Assembly (NCBI GenBank): GCA_022824025.1
Contig: JAJEBF010000045.1
Span: forward strand, 1 to 64,000
DNA: 64,000 nt
Reading direction: 5' to 3'
DNA from: Caldilineaceae bacterium
GTDB taxonomy: Bacteria > Chloroflexota > Anaerolineae > Caldilineales > Caldilineaceae
In this document: one piece after another, positions 27,118-36,734 of the stretch
Position numbering within the stretch: position 1 is the stretch's first letter
Layout: each line of letters begins with the position of its first letter
Made by a program: the position numbers and the translations under genes
Notes under the pieces: generated by a model
Seen by the model: the letters and a program-made list of their open reading frames with translations, nothing else
Told to the model about the DNA's origin: nothing
The model's database searches: none

Positions 27118-27312
27118 GTGAAAATCAGAAGCATTATCGTCCCTGTAATTCTTGTGCTGGTCCTGATCTTTCTCCTAAAGCCCAAAACCGTGTGGTCGGA
27201 GGTCAAACGCATCCGCGGGCAATGGAACACGATCCTGACTCTGCTTGTGATCGTCGTTGGCATTTATTTTGCCGTCGGCCTCTGGAGCTACTTCAATAGC
27301 GGCAATCCCTAG
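27118..27312 (+). CDS. Two-helix small membrane protein
   Basis: The 64-aa protein starts at GTG 27118 and has two hydrophobic helices (about residues 5-21 and 38-58) joined by a basic loop (KPKTVWSEVKRIRGQWN). No family is recognised. Composition is clearly membrane-like, which supports a real gene despite the size and lack of a strong ribosome site. Confidence 0.55.
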   Translation: MKIRSIIVPVILVLVLIFLLKPKTVWSEVKRIRGQWNTILTLLVIVVGIYFAVGLWSYFNSGNP

Positions 27313-27425
27313 GTCCGACGCATCGCCTTGCGGGAAAGGGGTCCCGAGGATCGGACCCCGACGAGACTGACATCATCCACGGGCTGCTTTTCAACACGCC
27401 CCGCAGGCTCTGTCCCTTCCTGAAG

Positions 27426-27890
27426 CTATGATATGGCTGCAAGCGCCCCACTGGGACTGTCAGCAGGAGCCACTCCATACACAGCCTCCAGCAGGTCTCC
27501 TTCCTCGTCAATCACGAAATGACTTCGATTGATTCCCATGAATGTGCGTCCGTACATCGTCCGTTCACCCCAGACGCCGTAGGCTTCCGCGATTGAGTGA
27601 TCCTCATCAACAAGCAATGTAAAAGGCAGATCAAACTTCGCCCGAAACTTCTCGTGGCTCTCCTGGCCATCCGGGCTAATCCCGAAAACTACCGCATTCT
27701 TCGCCTCAATTTCTGAATGAATGTCCCGGAACCCACAGGACTGGGTCGTGCAGCCCGGCGTGTCGTCCTTTGGGTAGAAATATAGAATTACCTTCTGTCC
27801 TCGGTAATCGGCCAGCTTGACATTACTGCCGCCGTCCGTCTTGGCCTCAAAGGTTGGGGCCGGGGTGCCTGCCGTAAGTTTGGTTCCCAT
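27426..27890 (-). CDS. bcp: Peroxiredoxin, Bcp/PrxQ type
   Basis: The 154-aa thiol peroxidase reduces hydrogen peroxide and organic peroxides in the cytoplasm with thioredoxin as donor. The active-site block YFYPKDDTPGCTTQSCGFRD carries the peroxidatic Cys47 and the resolving Cys52, the PrxQ five-residue spacing. FDLPFTLLVDED and YGRTFMGINRSHFVID are family blocks (in the latter the usual W-G-x-K region precedes). Length and start are normal. It stands alone on the minus strand. Confidence 0.92.
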   Translation of the reverse strand: MGTKLTAGTPAPTFEAKTDGGSNVKLADYRGQKVILYFYPKDDTPGCTTQSCGFRDIHSEIEAKNAVVFGISPDGQESHEKFRAKFDLPFTLLVDEDHSIAEAYGVWGERTMYGRTFMGINRSHFVIDEEGDLLEAVYGVAPADSPSGALAAIS

Positions 27891-28173
27891 CTCTTGCTCC
27901 CTTCAAGTGCGCTTCTGGTATTTGTCGTGCCTCGCGCGCAGTATTGGCCCTGTCCTGAACACCCTATTGATGCAAAACAATCTTACTCGGCGCACGAAAG
28001 GCCGTGCCCTGCTACAAGCGGATTAGTGGGTATTTTAACCGATCCTTGGGCATATACTAAAGAGTTGCCCCGCACGGACGGCTCCCGATTCAACGGTTTC
28101 TGCTTCCCGATTTGCTGTGATACAGTAAGTATTAGGCGAAAGGACAGACATTGTTACAGGAGCAGCGCAAACC
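27891..28173. other. Divergent intergenic region, nothing assigned
   Basis: These 283 bases separate the peroxiredoxin and lipase-like genes. I see no gene, RNA or clear promoter. Confidence 0.4.
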
Positions 28174-28986
28174 ATGACCACGATTCGTGACCGTTTGTGG
28201 CAACAGTATCAGCAAGCCGCGCAGTCGGTCTGGGATCTGCCCCCGACAGACCAGAACGACGAACGGACGGCTCACCTGCCACCACTCGCCCGCCCGGATC
28301 AGCGCAACCGGCCCCGGACGATTCTCGTCCACGGTTACAAGGATGACGCCTCGGTCTTTGAGCCCCTGGCTTCCTATCTGTCTGAGTTAGGCTTCATCCC
28401 GTATGCTGTCACACTCGAGCCCAGCGACTGCAGCGTCCCCCTTGAGGCGCTCGCCCAGCAACTTGCCCATTTTGTAGAGACCAATTTCGCTTACGACCAG
28501 AAGCTGGACCTCATCGGGTTCAGCCTGGGCGGCATTGTTACCCGTTATTTCGTCCAGAGAATGGGCGGCCTGGCACGGACCAACCGCTTGCTCACCGTGG
28601 CGGCTCCACATCACGGCACATGGGTGGCATACGCCAGCAATCTGCCCGCCGCGGTGCAGTTGCGCCCCAAAAGCGCATTCCTGCGTGACCTGAACTCCGA
28701 TGCTGAACTTCTGGACGGCGTCCCCTTCATTTCAATCTGGAACCCACTTGACCTCATGGTCCTGCCCTCACCGAGCGGTCGCATACCCGTTGCCGCAAAC
28801 CTGGCCGTATGGACCCTCCGGCACCAGGACCTGATTACAAGCCCTCGCGGTATGCGCGCAATCGCTGAGCAACTCCTGGCGCAACCGGAAAGCCTTGTCA
28901 GCCCCGCCTCCCCTGAACAGTTGAACCCTGCTCCTTTGCAGAGGAGAACTGCTGGCAAGGCTTTTGAGCTGCAGAGACAGAGCTAA
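28174..28986 (+). CDS. Alpha/beta hydrolase, lipase-like
   Basis: The 270-aa protein has the alpha/beta-hydrolase fold of triacylglycerol lipase/EstA type. The oxyanion block is ILVHGYKDDASVF (residues 50-62) and the nucleophile elbow is GFSLGG (Ser117). VAAPHHGTW follows near 142-150, then the likely acid Asp193 (NPLDLMV) and His217 (LRHQDL). No signal peptide is present, so it is probably cytoplasmic, unlike secreted lipases. An esterase on acyl lipids is plausible; the substrate is unknown. Confidence 0.85.
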   Translation: MTTIRDRLWQQYQQAAQSVWDLPPTDQNDERTAHLPPLARPDQRNRPRTILVHGYKDDASVFEPLASYLSELGFIPYAVTLEPSDCSVPLEALAQQLAHFVETNFAYDQKLDLIGFSLGGIVTRYFVQRMGGLARTNRLLTVAAPHHGTWVAYASNLPAAVQLRPKSAFLRDLNSDAELLDGVPFISIWNPLDLMVLPSPSGRIPVAANLAVWTLRHQDLITSPRGMRAIAEQLLAQPESLVSPASPEQLNPAPLQRRTAGKAFELQRQS

Positions 28987-29009
28987 CCTCCCCTGTCGCC
29001 TTCCCTCAA

Positions 29010-29690
29010 TCAGCCGTCCGGGTCGGAAGGCGGGTTGAGATGCTGTTCGACAGCGATCTGAAACCTGCGAAGCAGAAGCTTCACCTTCCTCCTGTCCCGA
29101 ATGCCCCGCTGCGCTTCCACGCCGCTGCACAGGTCTATGCCGTCGGGACGCACCTTCCGAACCGCGTCGGCAACATTGTCTGGGCCAATGCCGCCGGCCA
29201 GAAAAAGTGGAACCCCTATCCTGTCTTTCAGGGCAAATGCCGCGGCCCAGTCCCCCAACTTGCCGGTGCCCCCCATCCGCTCGAAGCCCTTGCTCGCGTC
29301 TACTGAATCGACCAGCAGCGCGTCCGCGCCTGCGCATTCGTACTCCTCAGGGGTTGCCTGCCCGTCTACCGCCGGCAGGTGCACCGTCTTCCATATCTCG
29401 CAGCTCAGGACTCTCTTTAATTCTGATACAAGCGCCGGCGGTTCCTGACACAACAGCTGCAAGGCGTGCGGGCGTAGCCTGGCCTCCACCTCCACCGCAA
29501 GATCGACACTCGGATTGCACAGCAGGATGACGTTTCGGGCCTCCGACGCCTTTGCGACTTCGACAGCCTCCTCCAGCGTCAAGTTTCTTTCCGACCATTC
29601 GACCCCGACCAGAATGCCGCAGAAGTCGGCCCCACTGGCCATACGCGCGTCAGCAGCGCTCGTCGTGCCGCACAGCTTGAGAACGGTCAT
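29010..29690 (-). CDS. trpF: Phosphoribosylanthranilate isomerase (TrpF) homologue
   Basis: The 226-aa TIM barrel matches TrpF, which isomerises phosphoribosylanthranilate in tryptophan synthesis. KLCGTTSAADA at the N-terminus holds the catalytic Cys. LLVDSVD with GGTGKLGDW holds the catalytic Asp and phosphate-adjacent loop. LAGGIGPDNVADAV and DLCSGVEAQRGIRDRRKV complete the phosphate-binding blocks. I chose ATG 29690 with GGAG seven bases upstream; the longer frame has no family match. No other trp genes are nearby. Its neighbour is a beta-RFAP synthase homologue, whose reaction also uses a phosphoribosylated aminobenzene, so an alternative role is conceivable. Confidence 0.88.
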   Translation of the reverse strand: MTVLKLCGTTSAADARMASGADFCGILVGVEWSERNLTLEEAVEVAKASEARNVILLCNPSVDLAVEVEARLRPHALQLLCQEPPALVSELKRVLSCEIWKTVHLPAVDGQATPEEYECAGADALLVDSVDASKGFERMGGTGKLGDWAAAFALKDRIGVPLFLAGGIGPDNVADAVRKVRPDGIDLCSGVEAQRGIRDRRKVKLLLRRFQIAVEQHLNPPSDPDG

Positions 29691-29841
29691 CCTCGAACTC
29701 CCAATTGGAAAACTCTCTCCCGATCTGGAGAAAACCTGCGCCAGGCGCCGTACGCTCCAGCCAAAATGCCTCAAAAGCGCCTGCCGGTCATCCCTTCTGG
29801 CAATCCCCTCTGAGAAGGCAGCGTCGAGAGACTGTCTACTG

Positions 29842-30837
29842 TCAATCTGAGATTGCAGTCGAAAGGGCCTGGAAGCCCACGTTGTTCGCCTTTGTCAGCA
29901 GCGCCTCGCCCCCGCCATTGGACGCCAGCCACCTGCCCGCCTTCACACGCAGCTCCAAGAGATCCCGGCCAAAAGCGTAAAGTGTTGGGCCCCAGCTGCT
30001 CATCCCCACACCAACGCCGCCATTTTCGCGCAGGAAGTCTGCGCACGCCGCGATGAGTGGCCCTTGTGTCGCCGCTTCAAACACCTTGAATCCGAATCCC
30101 TGGTATGCCTCCATCGCCGCGCCGAAACTCTCCAGGTCCTCCTCCAGCACAGCCGGCAGCATCTGTGCCAGGAGTATGCGGCACATCTTCTCAACGTCCC
30201 TTGCCGCAACAGGACAGGCCTCCTCGAAGAGATCCCGTTCGCGGTCGCCGCTCGCGCCCTCCCCCTGCGGTATGACGATCAACACGTCCCAGTTCGGAAA
30301 GTCATATCGGGCCAGTATTGGCGGCGGAGGCGCGCCAACAGACGCAGAGGAGGGCGAGAAACCGGACTTGCTCCCTTCGCCCCGGCGAAATCGGTGGCCC
30401 CCGTCCAATATGAAGCCTCCCGACTGGATCGCGGCGACTCCAATGCCAGACGTTCCCCCCCGCCCGACAACTGCCGCAATCTCTTTGGCGCTGGGATTCA
30501 AGCCGTATAGTGCGCTCACCGCAATGCCCGCGCCAATTAGAGTTTGAGACGCGCTTCCCAGACCCATGTGGGGCCGGGCCCGTTCTCGGATTTCGACCGA
30601 CGCGCCCGGAAGAGCGAAGTGGCCGCACACGGCGCGCACCGACGCCTCGAGACGTTCTCTGAACCCAGGATCCATCGGGCAGGAAGCCTCGAATCCTTGC
30701 CTTTGCTTAGCCGAAATGACTGTCCTGGGCTGCTCCAGGGCAAGACCGATGCCTCCGTCAATCCGTCCTAGCCCGCCGTGCAGGTCCAGCAGCCCGAAGT
30801 GAAGGCGCGCGGGCGTTTGAATGACAATTTCATCCAT
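29842..30837 (-). CDS. Beta-ribofuranosylaminobenzene 5'-phosphate synthase family protein (GHMP)
   Basis: The 331-aa GHMP-superfamily protein resembles archaeal MptG, which joins PRPP and 4-hydroxybenzoate (or 4-aminobenzoate) with loss of CO2 and diphosphate to start the pterin side chain of tetrahydromethanopterin. The N-terminal RLHFGLLDLHGGLGRIDGG block (residues 11-29) and GGIGLAL are typical. The GHMP phosphate loop is PHMGLGSASQT (89-99). GRGGTSGIGVAAIQSGGFILDGGH carries the central motif (about 125-147). WGPTLYAFG lies near the C-terminus. The protein is full length. No other methanopterin genes are in the window. It precedes trpF by 151 bases on the same strand. Confidence 0.82.
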   Translation of the reverse strand: MDEIVIQTPARLHFGLLDLHGGLGRIDGGIGLALEQPRTVISAKQRQGFEASCPMDPGFRERLEASVRAVCGHFALPGASVEIRERARPHMGLGSASQTLIGAGIAVSALYGLNPSAKEIAAVVGRGGTSGIGVAAIQSGGFILDGGHRFRRGEGSKSGFSPSSASVGAPPPPILARYDFPNWDVLIVIPQGEGASGDRERDLFEEACPVAARDVEKMCRILLAQMLPAVLEEDLESFGAAMEAYQGFGFKVFEAATQGPLIAACADFLRENGGVGVGMSSWGPTLYAFGRDLLELRVKAGRWLASNGGGEALLTKANNVGFQALSTAISD

Positions 30838-30953
30838 GGAAATCCAGTCTTCAAGTCTATTTTTGCTGGACAGATCGCAACCACCGGCGTTGGTTGAAGG
30901 TCCTGTTCACATGCCTCGCCCTTAGTAACCCCAGCCGGGATCCAGTCCGTTCA

Positions 30954-33779
30954 TCATACGGTCTCGCCCATCTTTATGGCTTGCGTTACGCGCGACCGCA
31001 TCAGAAATGTCGTCAGAAGAGCGGTTGAAACCAAGTACAGAATGCCAAGAAACAGGTTGACCTGGTAGACTCTGGGCCAAGCGATCTGAGGAGCAAGCGG
31101 CAACAGTATCGGCATTGGATCAATCCCATCCTGCAAGAGTGGAATGAACGCGCCGCTTGTCCAAATTCCGATCCCTGTTCCTGCCCCCAGTCCAAAGAAG
31201 AGTAGCACGATCAACTCCCAACCCATAAAGGAAATGACCTCCCTCTGACTGAACCCAAGCGCACGGAGAACACCGGTCTCGACCGCCCGTTCCCGAAACG
31301 ATGAAGCAGTAAACAGAACAAAGCCCAGAACTGTCAGCAGTGTGCAAGCCAGAAACCCCATCGAGAGTAGCCCCACAACGCCCTGATACTCCGGCCTCTT
31401 CAAGGCCTGCAGAACCCAGGGACCGGGCGCTTCCCAACCAAGAACGCGAAACCCTCTTTCTTTCAAGTCCTTTTCAATCAGATCATGGTCCGCGTCTGGA
31501 TCAGTTCGCAGCCACACGTCAAACGGAAACTGTCCCCCTGCCTGTTCAAATACATAGTCGAGGTTGCCTACGATAAACGGTCCCTGGTCCGGTTCCCACG
31601 ACGGAAATCGGTCGAAACTGCCGACTATCTGAAAATCGATCGGCGCCTGCACCCACGTCAATTCCTTACGTTGCTCCGGAATCGATACGATGACGCGCAG
31701 CGCGTCTCCTTGCTTTAAAACCATCTGCCGCAAGAAGGAATTGGGCACAAGTACGCCGTCGGGGTTTAGAGCCAGAGTGTTCATCAGCGTGCCCAGGCTA
31801 TTGACGGCGAAATCCCGCCGCCAAAAAACGACATCAGGGAAATCGGTCCGGTCGATTCCGATGAAATGCCCCTCTGCCTTCCATTGGGCGACCTCTGCCA
31901 GCGCCCTGTATCGCCCCACCCTGGTCACAGCCTGCACGCCGGGCGCATCGCCGTGTTCTTCCACAGGGAGAAAGGACCAGGGCGTATACCCCTCAGCAGA
32001 AGCAGACTCCTGAACTGTCGATTCTGTCTCCGTTCCTTCAGAGTTCCTAGCGGCTGATATCCCAAGCGGATCGATCTCGATCGTCTCCCCCACCTCCTTC
32101 AAACGCATATCCGCGCCTACCCGGTAGTGAATCTCCGCGGCAATCTGTCTTCTCATTGTCTGCGCCAGCGAAGCGGTAAACACTGCCAGGCCCAGAGTCA
32201 AGATGAGCAGGAGCAGGGGAATACGGTAAACGCCGGCAGACCGCGCCAGCCTGCGAACCGCAAGCAAGAGTCCCAGCCCTTCCAGCCGCCGGGTTACCCA
32301 GCCAGTCACAACCATAATCGGCGAGAGCGCCCGCACACTCAGTAAGGTGAAGCCAAGCAGCCATAGCATCGGTGTGACGAATAGGAGCGGATCAAACACG
32401 GACCCGTCTGTGACGGTGTTGTCCGCGCCTGACGAAACGAATCCGCCCTCGCTGCGCATCCTGTAGAATCCGTACGAGGCTGCAAGCAGTGCCAGCGCGT
32501 CAAGACCAATTCCGCTCTGCCATCTCCAACGTCCGCGGGCCCGCTCCCTCCGGTAGGATGCCAGCGTGTGGCGAGTCGCGTCCAACGTGGGTAGCAGCAT
32601 AAAGAGCAAAGCCAGCGCAACCGTGACAAGGGCGATTCGTTCCACCGAAGGCGTTATCGTCATTGGTGAACCCGCCCGGCCGCCGAAATCCAGAAAACCC
32701 TGCGTCCTGTCGATCAACTGCGCGACTGTGCTTCCGGCCGGCAGACCCCCTGCCCAGGCGACGCCCCCCAGAACCATCGCCTCCAACACGACCATGGCCG
32801 CTATCTGGCCTGCGGAGGCGCCGCGGCTGCGCAGCAGCGAAATCTCGGCCCGCCTGCGCTCCACGTAAACGCCTGCGACGAGCCACAGATAGCCGACGAT
32901 CGTGCCAAAAATCGGGAGCGTAATCACAAACAGCGACTGCGTCATCGCCTCTGCCGCCCGTTGATAGCGCTGTAGACCAGAACTGCTTGGGGCTACCAGC
33001 AAGGACGTACCTGAAAGCAGCGTGCCTGCCCTCTGGTCCACCCTTCGCAGCCTCTCGAGAAACGCGCTCGCATCCCTGACCTCGAAAGACTCGCCGTCCA
33101 GCACCATGTACCAGGCCCCGACCGCAATCTCCCCTTTCAACGCCGCGCCAATCTGCCTGGAAAACGCCTCCTCTGACACAAGCAGCTGATTTCTGATGAG
33201 CGCGAAGGGGTTGTAGAACCAGTACTCGTCCTGCCGGTCCAGCATCTGCCACACCCCGACAATCTCAATTGGAATCTGGCTGGGAAGTTCTTCGGAGTTT
33301 TCTTGCTCTTTCGACAACGCGATGAAAGTCTCGCCGACCTGCCACCCCATCTGTTGGGCGAGCGTGTTGTTGATGAGCACCTCAACCGGCGCGGACCGGT
33401 CCGAAAACAGCCCTGAACTGGCGGGCATCCGGCCTTCCAATATCGTGATCTTTTCCGCGAGACCGCTTTGGAAAGCAAAGCTTAGCTCTGCTGAGGAGGC
33501 GTGGGCAACCGCATTGGATTCGGGGTCGCGGGGAAAAATCGTAAAGGGGACAGTTTGGAAAAACCGGACGTCAACGATGCGGTCCAGACCCAGATCGCCT
33601 GCCGCCTGTCGCGTCAAAAAGGAGTCGACCGAACGGACCTCTTCCCACTCGGCGTATCCATGCTTCGACCCCAGGAAGTGAAACATGAACGCGAACGGAG
33701 GATAGTTCTTGGTCTTTTCGTGCAATTCCTTCCTCAGGAGGCGGACATAGACTGCATTGCTATAGGTCGGAATGCTGGT
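30954..33779 (-). pseudogene. FtsX-type ABC permease gene, 5' end removed at the IS boundary
   Basis: The reading frame encodes a large permease of the MacB/FtsX class. It has an extracytoplasmic PCD-like domain (from PPFAFMFHFLGSKHGYAEWEEV) and one four-helix FtsX bundle near 260-400, with the block ERRRAEISLLRSRGASAGQIAAM. A second extracytoplasmic domain follows, and a C-terminal FtsX bundle (RERAVETGVLRALGFSQREV). It is open without an ATG right up to the insertion sequence at 33780 (TSIPTYSNAVYVRLLRKELHE is readable before the first listed start, a TTG). The expected N-terminal membrane helix and start codon are missing, so the gene is truncated. No ATPase gene is adjacent. The remaining 941 codons contain no stop. 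Confidence 0.75.
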
Positions 33780-33792
33780 AACCTGAATTCGG
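33780..33792 (+). repeat. Left terminal inverted repeat of the IS982-family element
   Basis: AACCTGAATTCGG matches the reverse complement of the right end (AATCTGAATTCGG) at 12 of 13 bases. The following bases (AGT versus CGT) extend the similarity slightly. Confidence 0.65.
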
Positions 33793-33869
33793 AGTAGTTG
33801 AGCACCTTACCAAGCTGCAAAATTGAAGTTCTCCAATTAAGATCCTCCAGCAAAGAATGGTGCTCATGG

Positions 33870-34740
33870 ATGAGCATACTCAAACTGCTCTGTCATATCG
33901 ATGATTTCTGTCAGTGGTTGTCCACATGGGAGCAAGCCAAACTGTTGTGCGTGGCTCGCAAGCGAGGGCAGGCGCCGTGTTTAAGCATGAGTGAAGTGAT
34001 GATGATTCTGATTTGTTTTCATCGGTCGCATTACCGCGATTTCGAAGCCTACTATACGCAGCACGTCAGTAAGCACATGTCCGGTGAATTCCCTGCTCTG
34101 GTCAGCTACACGCGCTTTGTGGAGTTAATTCCATCCTCCCTACCGACCATGTATCTCTATCTGCATGTGCGCTTTGGTCAGGGGACAGGGATGGCATTCA
34201 TTGATTCGACGCCGTTGGCTGTCTGCCATCATCGGCGCATCGGTCGCTACCGAGTCTTTGCCGGGATAGCCACGCGCGGCAAGAGCAGCAAGGGGGGGGT
34301 TCTATGGCTTCAAACTCCATTTGATTGTCAATGACCAGGGTGACTTGCTGGCGGTTCACCTCACACCCGCCAACATCAATGACCGTAAACCGGTCCCACA
34401 GATGACCAAAGAACTGTGGGGAAGCTGGTCGGCTACCGCGGCTATCTATCCAAAGCGCTCTTTGAACAACTCTTTGCACGGGGACTGCAGCTGATCACGC
34501 CGATTCGCAAAAACATGAAAGACTGACTGGTCGTTCTCGAAGACAAGTTGCTGACTCGTAAACGTTTCATCATCGAAATCATCGTTGACCAACTCAAGAA
34601 TATCTCCCGGATTCAACACACCCGCCACCGCAGCCCGACAAACTTTCTCTTCAATCTCATCGCCGGTCTGATAGCCTACGCTTGGCAACCCAAAAGCCAT
34701 CACTCAATCTCTCCAAAAGAGACATGGCTCTATTGCCAAC
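33870..34740 (+). pseudogene. IS982-family transposase, broken by frameshifts and a stop
   Basis: Translation from ATG 33870 gives a typical IS982 N-terminus (SILKLLCHIDDFCQW, SEVMMILICFHRSHYRDFEAYY, FIDSTPLAVCHHRRI with the first catalytic Asp). A run of eight G at 34292-34299 shifts the frame; one G fewer restores FYGFKLHLIVNDQGDLLAVHLTP. A second shift near 34415 is needed to reach KLVGYRGYLSKALFEQL. An in-frame TGA after NMKD (about 34524) interrupts the third part before [16 protein letters not shown] and [19 protein letters not shown]. At least three disabling changes mean it cannot make a full transposase. Confidence 0.85.
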
Positions 34741-34752
34741 CACCATTTAACG

Positions 34753-34765
34753 CCGAATTCAGATT
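34753..34765 (-). repeat. Right terminal inverted repeat of the IS982-family element
   Basis: CCGAATTCAGATT on the plus strand is the inverted partner of the left end, with one mismatch over 13 bases. Confidence 0.65.
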
Positions 34766-34849
34766 GAGCAATGAGGGGGTGTTTGATGGGTCCCGCTTCG
34801 GCCTTTCTACCGAAAGTGCTTTAGGCAGCCCGACGCATAGGACGGCGCA

Positions 34850-34878
34850 ATTGTAAGCCGAAAGCAAGGGAGTGTCAA
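34850..34878 (-). promoter_or_regulatory. Strong sigma-70-like promoter pointing at the IS and truncated permease
   Basis: On the minus strand a perfect TTGACA (34878-34873) and TACAAT (34855-34850) are separated by exactly 17 bases. Transcription would start near 34843 and run leftward through the insertion sequence. It probably served the permease gene or a gene lost with its 5' end. It lies about 130 bases after the rsmE stop. Confidence 0.6.
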
Positions 34879-35005
34879 GGAGGTTTTGCCACAGCCCCGT
34901 TCCCTCCCGGAGTCCATTCCCGAACACCGACACGAATGAACGATCTCCCTGCGCCCCGTCTTCGCAGACCTTCAGCTCGCCAACTATCCAGCCGAGACCG
35001 GCAAT

Positions 35006-35767
35006 CTAACCGAGCTCGCCGGCGAAATGCATGACAAGCGCGGCAGCGGCGAGGGCCGCGGTTTCGGAACGCAAGACCCTCGGCCCGAGGGAAACTGGAA
35101 TCCACCCCATTGCCTGCGCGGCCGCCGCCTCTTCCTTCGCGATGCCTCCTTCCGGCCCCACTAGCAGCGACACCGCAGTTGAATCAGCCGCCCTTGCCTG
35201 CCAAGTTGCACGATTTCCGTCTGCCTCCTCCCAGGCAAACAGACCCAGGCCGCGGACCCGCTCCAGCGCTTCGGCCCAATGCAACGGTTCCTCAATAACA
35301 GGAATCCTGCCGCGCCGGCTTTGCTCAGCTGCCTCCCGCACGATCGCCCGCCAACGTTCATACTTTGCCAGCAACCGTTCCGCCGGCCTGACAACGGTCC
35401 TGCTGCTGATAACGGGCGCGAACCTGGTCACGCCTATCTCTGTCCCCTTTTGCAGTATCCACGCAAACCGGTCGCCCTTCGGGACGCACTGGTACAGGGT
35501 CAGTTCCACACTTGGCTCGCCCGTCGCCGGCTCACTTCCCAATACAGTGCCCGTCGCCTTACCCGCAGCCAGTGACTCAATTCGTGTCGCAAAGGCCGCG
35601 CCGCTGCCATCCAGCAAGGTTATGACGGCGCCGGCGTCAAGGCGCAGAACGCTGCGCAGCTGGTGTGAAATCGGCGTAAGGTCGACACGAGTCCCCGGCT
35701 CGCCCCGCATCCCCTCCAGGAAGAACCAGTGCCTCCCCCCACCAGGACCGGTCTCTTCACGCGCCAT
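35006..35767 (-). CDS. rsmE: 16S rRNA (uracil-1498-N3)-methyltransferase
   Basis: The 253-aa SPOUT-class enzyme methylates U1498 of 16S rRNA with SAM. The N-terminal PUA-like part contains HQLRSVLRLDAG. The knot region has QKGTEIGVTRFAPV and SRRGRIPVIEEPL, then LLVGPEGGIAKEE and LGPRVLRSETAALAA, which form the SAM-binding trefoil knot. Its start overlaps the prmA stop by 11 bases, so the two are translationally coupled. The same prmA-rsmE order is widespread. Confidence 0.93.
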   Translation of the reverse strand: MAREETGPGGGRHWFFLEGMRGEPGTRVDLTPISHQLRSVLRLDAGAVITLLDGSGAAFATRIESLAAGKATGTVLGSEPATGEPSVELTLYQCVPKGDRFAWILQKGTEIGVTRFAPVISSRTVVRPAERLLAKYERWRAIVREAAEQSRRGRIPVIEEPLHWAEALERVRGLGLFAWEEADGNRATWQARAADSTAVSLLVGPEGGIAKEEAAAAQAMGWIPVSLGPRVLRSETAALAAAALVMHFAGELG

Positions 35768-36734
35768 CTTCTTTTCTCACCACCAGGGCGACCCAATCGC
35801 CTTCTTGGCCGCGCCCCACCTCCCGCAGTCCCTGACAGTTGGCAGCTGCCAAAACCATTTCCGCCTTCTGCTCCAGAATGCCTGAAAGAATCAGTCGCCC
35901 GCCAGCCGCCAATGGCTCCGCAAGGGGAACGTTGTCGTAGGAGCCCTCGAACAGGCCAACCAGCACCTCAGCCAGAATGTTGGCCGCCACAAGCGGGAAG
36001 CGGCCCTCCTGTCCGGACGGGACCGACCCCAATTCAACAGACATGGACCCGCTGGAAAGCTCGATTCCATTTCGTTCCGCATTGTCCTTGGCGGCCTGCA
36101 CGGCCAGCGGGTCAATATCCGTTGCCATCACTGGAATCGCGCCCAGTTTCGCGCCTACAATGGAAAGCACGCCGCTTCCCGTGCCTATGTCCAATAGCGC
36201 CTCGCCCGGCGTTACATAATTCTCCAACGCGGCCACACATAGTCGCGTTGTCGGATGCAACCCCGTGCCGAATGCCATGCCCGGCTCCAACCTGACCACT
36301 ACGTCTCCGGGTATCGGGTCCGGATCCTCCCACGCCGGTGTCAGCAGTACGCTCCGCCCAATTCGCATCGGCTTGTAGTGCCGTTTCCAGGCATGGGCCC
36401 AATCCTCCTCCTTGACCGTCCTTGTAACGGGCTCCGGCATCGGGTAAAGAAGCCGCAGCCGCCACAGCCCTTCCTCTATCTGCCTCTGAATTCTCCGCCC
36501 GCGCCGACCCGGCTTCAAATAGGTCTTTACAACCAACCTGTACTCACCCTCATCGGGATTCCCGAAGTCGTCGTATCCGGTGGATTCCAATACCGCGCCC
36601 CCGCCTGAGGCTTCGCCTGCCTCGCTGTCCTCGACCCAACTGCCGCCATTGTACCTGTTGAACAGTTCGGCGACTGCTTCAGCCGCCTCTCCATCAACCT
36701 CAATCGCTATTTCGACTAATCCTTCGGCTTTCAT
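35757..36734 (-). CDS. prmA: Ribosomal protein L11 methyltransferase
   Basis: The 325-aa enzyme trimethylates ribosomal protein L11. The N-terminal substrate-recognition domain is residues 1-100. A linker containing DWAHAWKRHYKPMRIGRSVLLTP follows. The Rossmann SAM domain has GMAFGTGLHPTTRLC, LLDIGTGSGVLSIVG (motif I) and ATDIDPLAVQAAKDN, with VAANILAEVL as the N-x-x-A-catalytic block. ATG 36734 fits the family. Overlap with rsmE indicates an operon. Confidence 0.93.
   Translation of the reverse strand: MKAEGLVEIAIEVDGEAAEAVAELFNRYNGGSWVEDSEAGEASGGGAVLESTGYDDFGNPDEGEYRLVVKTYLKPGRRGRRIQRQIEEGLWRLRLLYPMPEPVTRTVKEEDWAHAWKRHYKPMRIGRSVLLTPAWEDPDPIPGDVVVRLEPGMAFGTGLHPTTRLCVAALENYVTPGEALLDIGTGSGVLSIVGAKLGAIPVMATDIDPLAVQAAKDNAERNGIELSSGSMSVELGSVPSGQEGRFPLVAANILAEVLVGLFEGSYDNVPLAEPLAAGGRLILSGILEQKAEMVLAAANCQGLREVGRGQEGDWVALVVRKEDGA

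Larger units (their letters stand above)
33780..34765 (+). mobile_element. Decayed IS982-family insertion sequence
   Basis: A 986-bp element bounded by imperfect inverted repeats (listed) contains a transposase frame of IS982 type reading rightward. The size fits the family (about 1 kb). I see no clear target duplication at the ends. The left end abuts the truncated permease gene; the right end is followed by about 240 bases of intergenic DNA with a leftward promoter. Confidence 0.75.
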
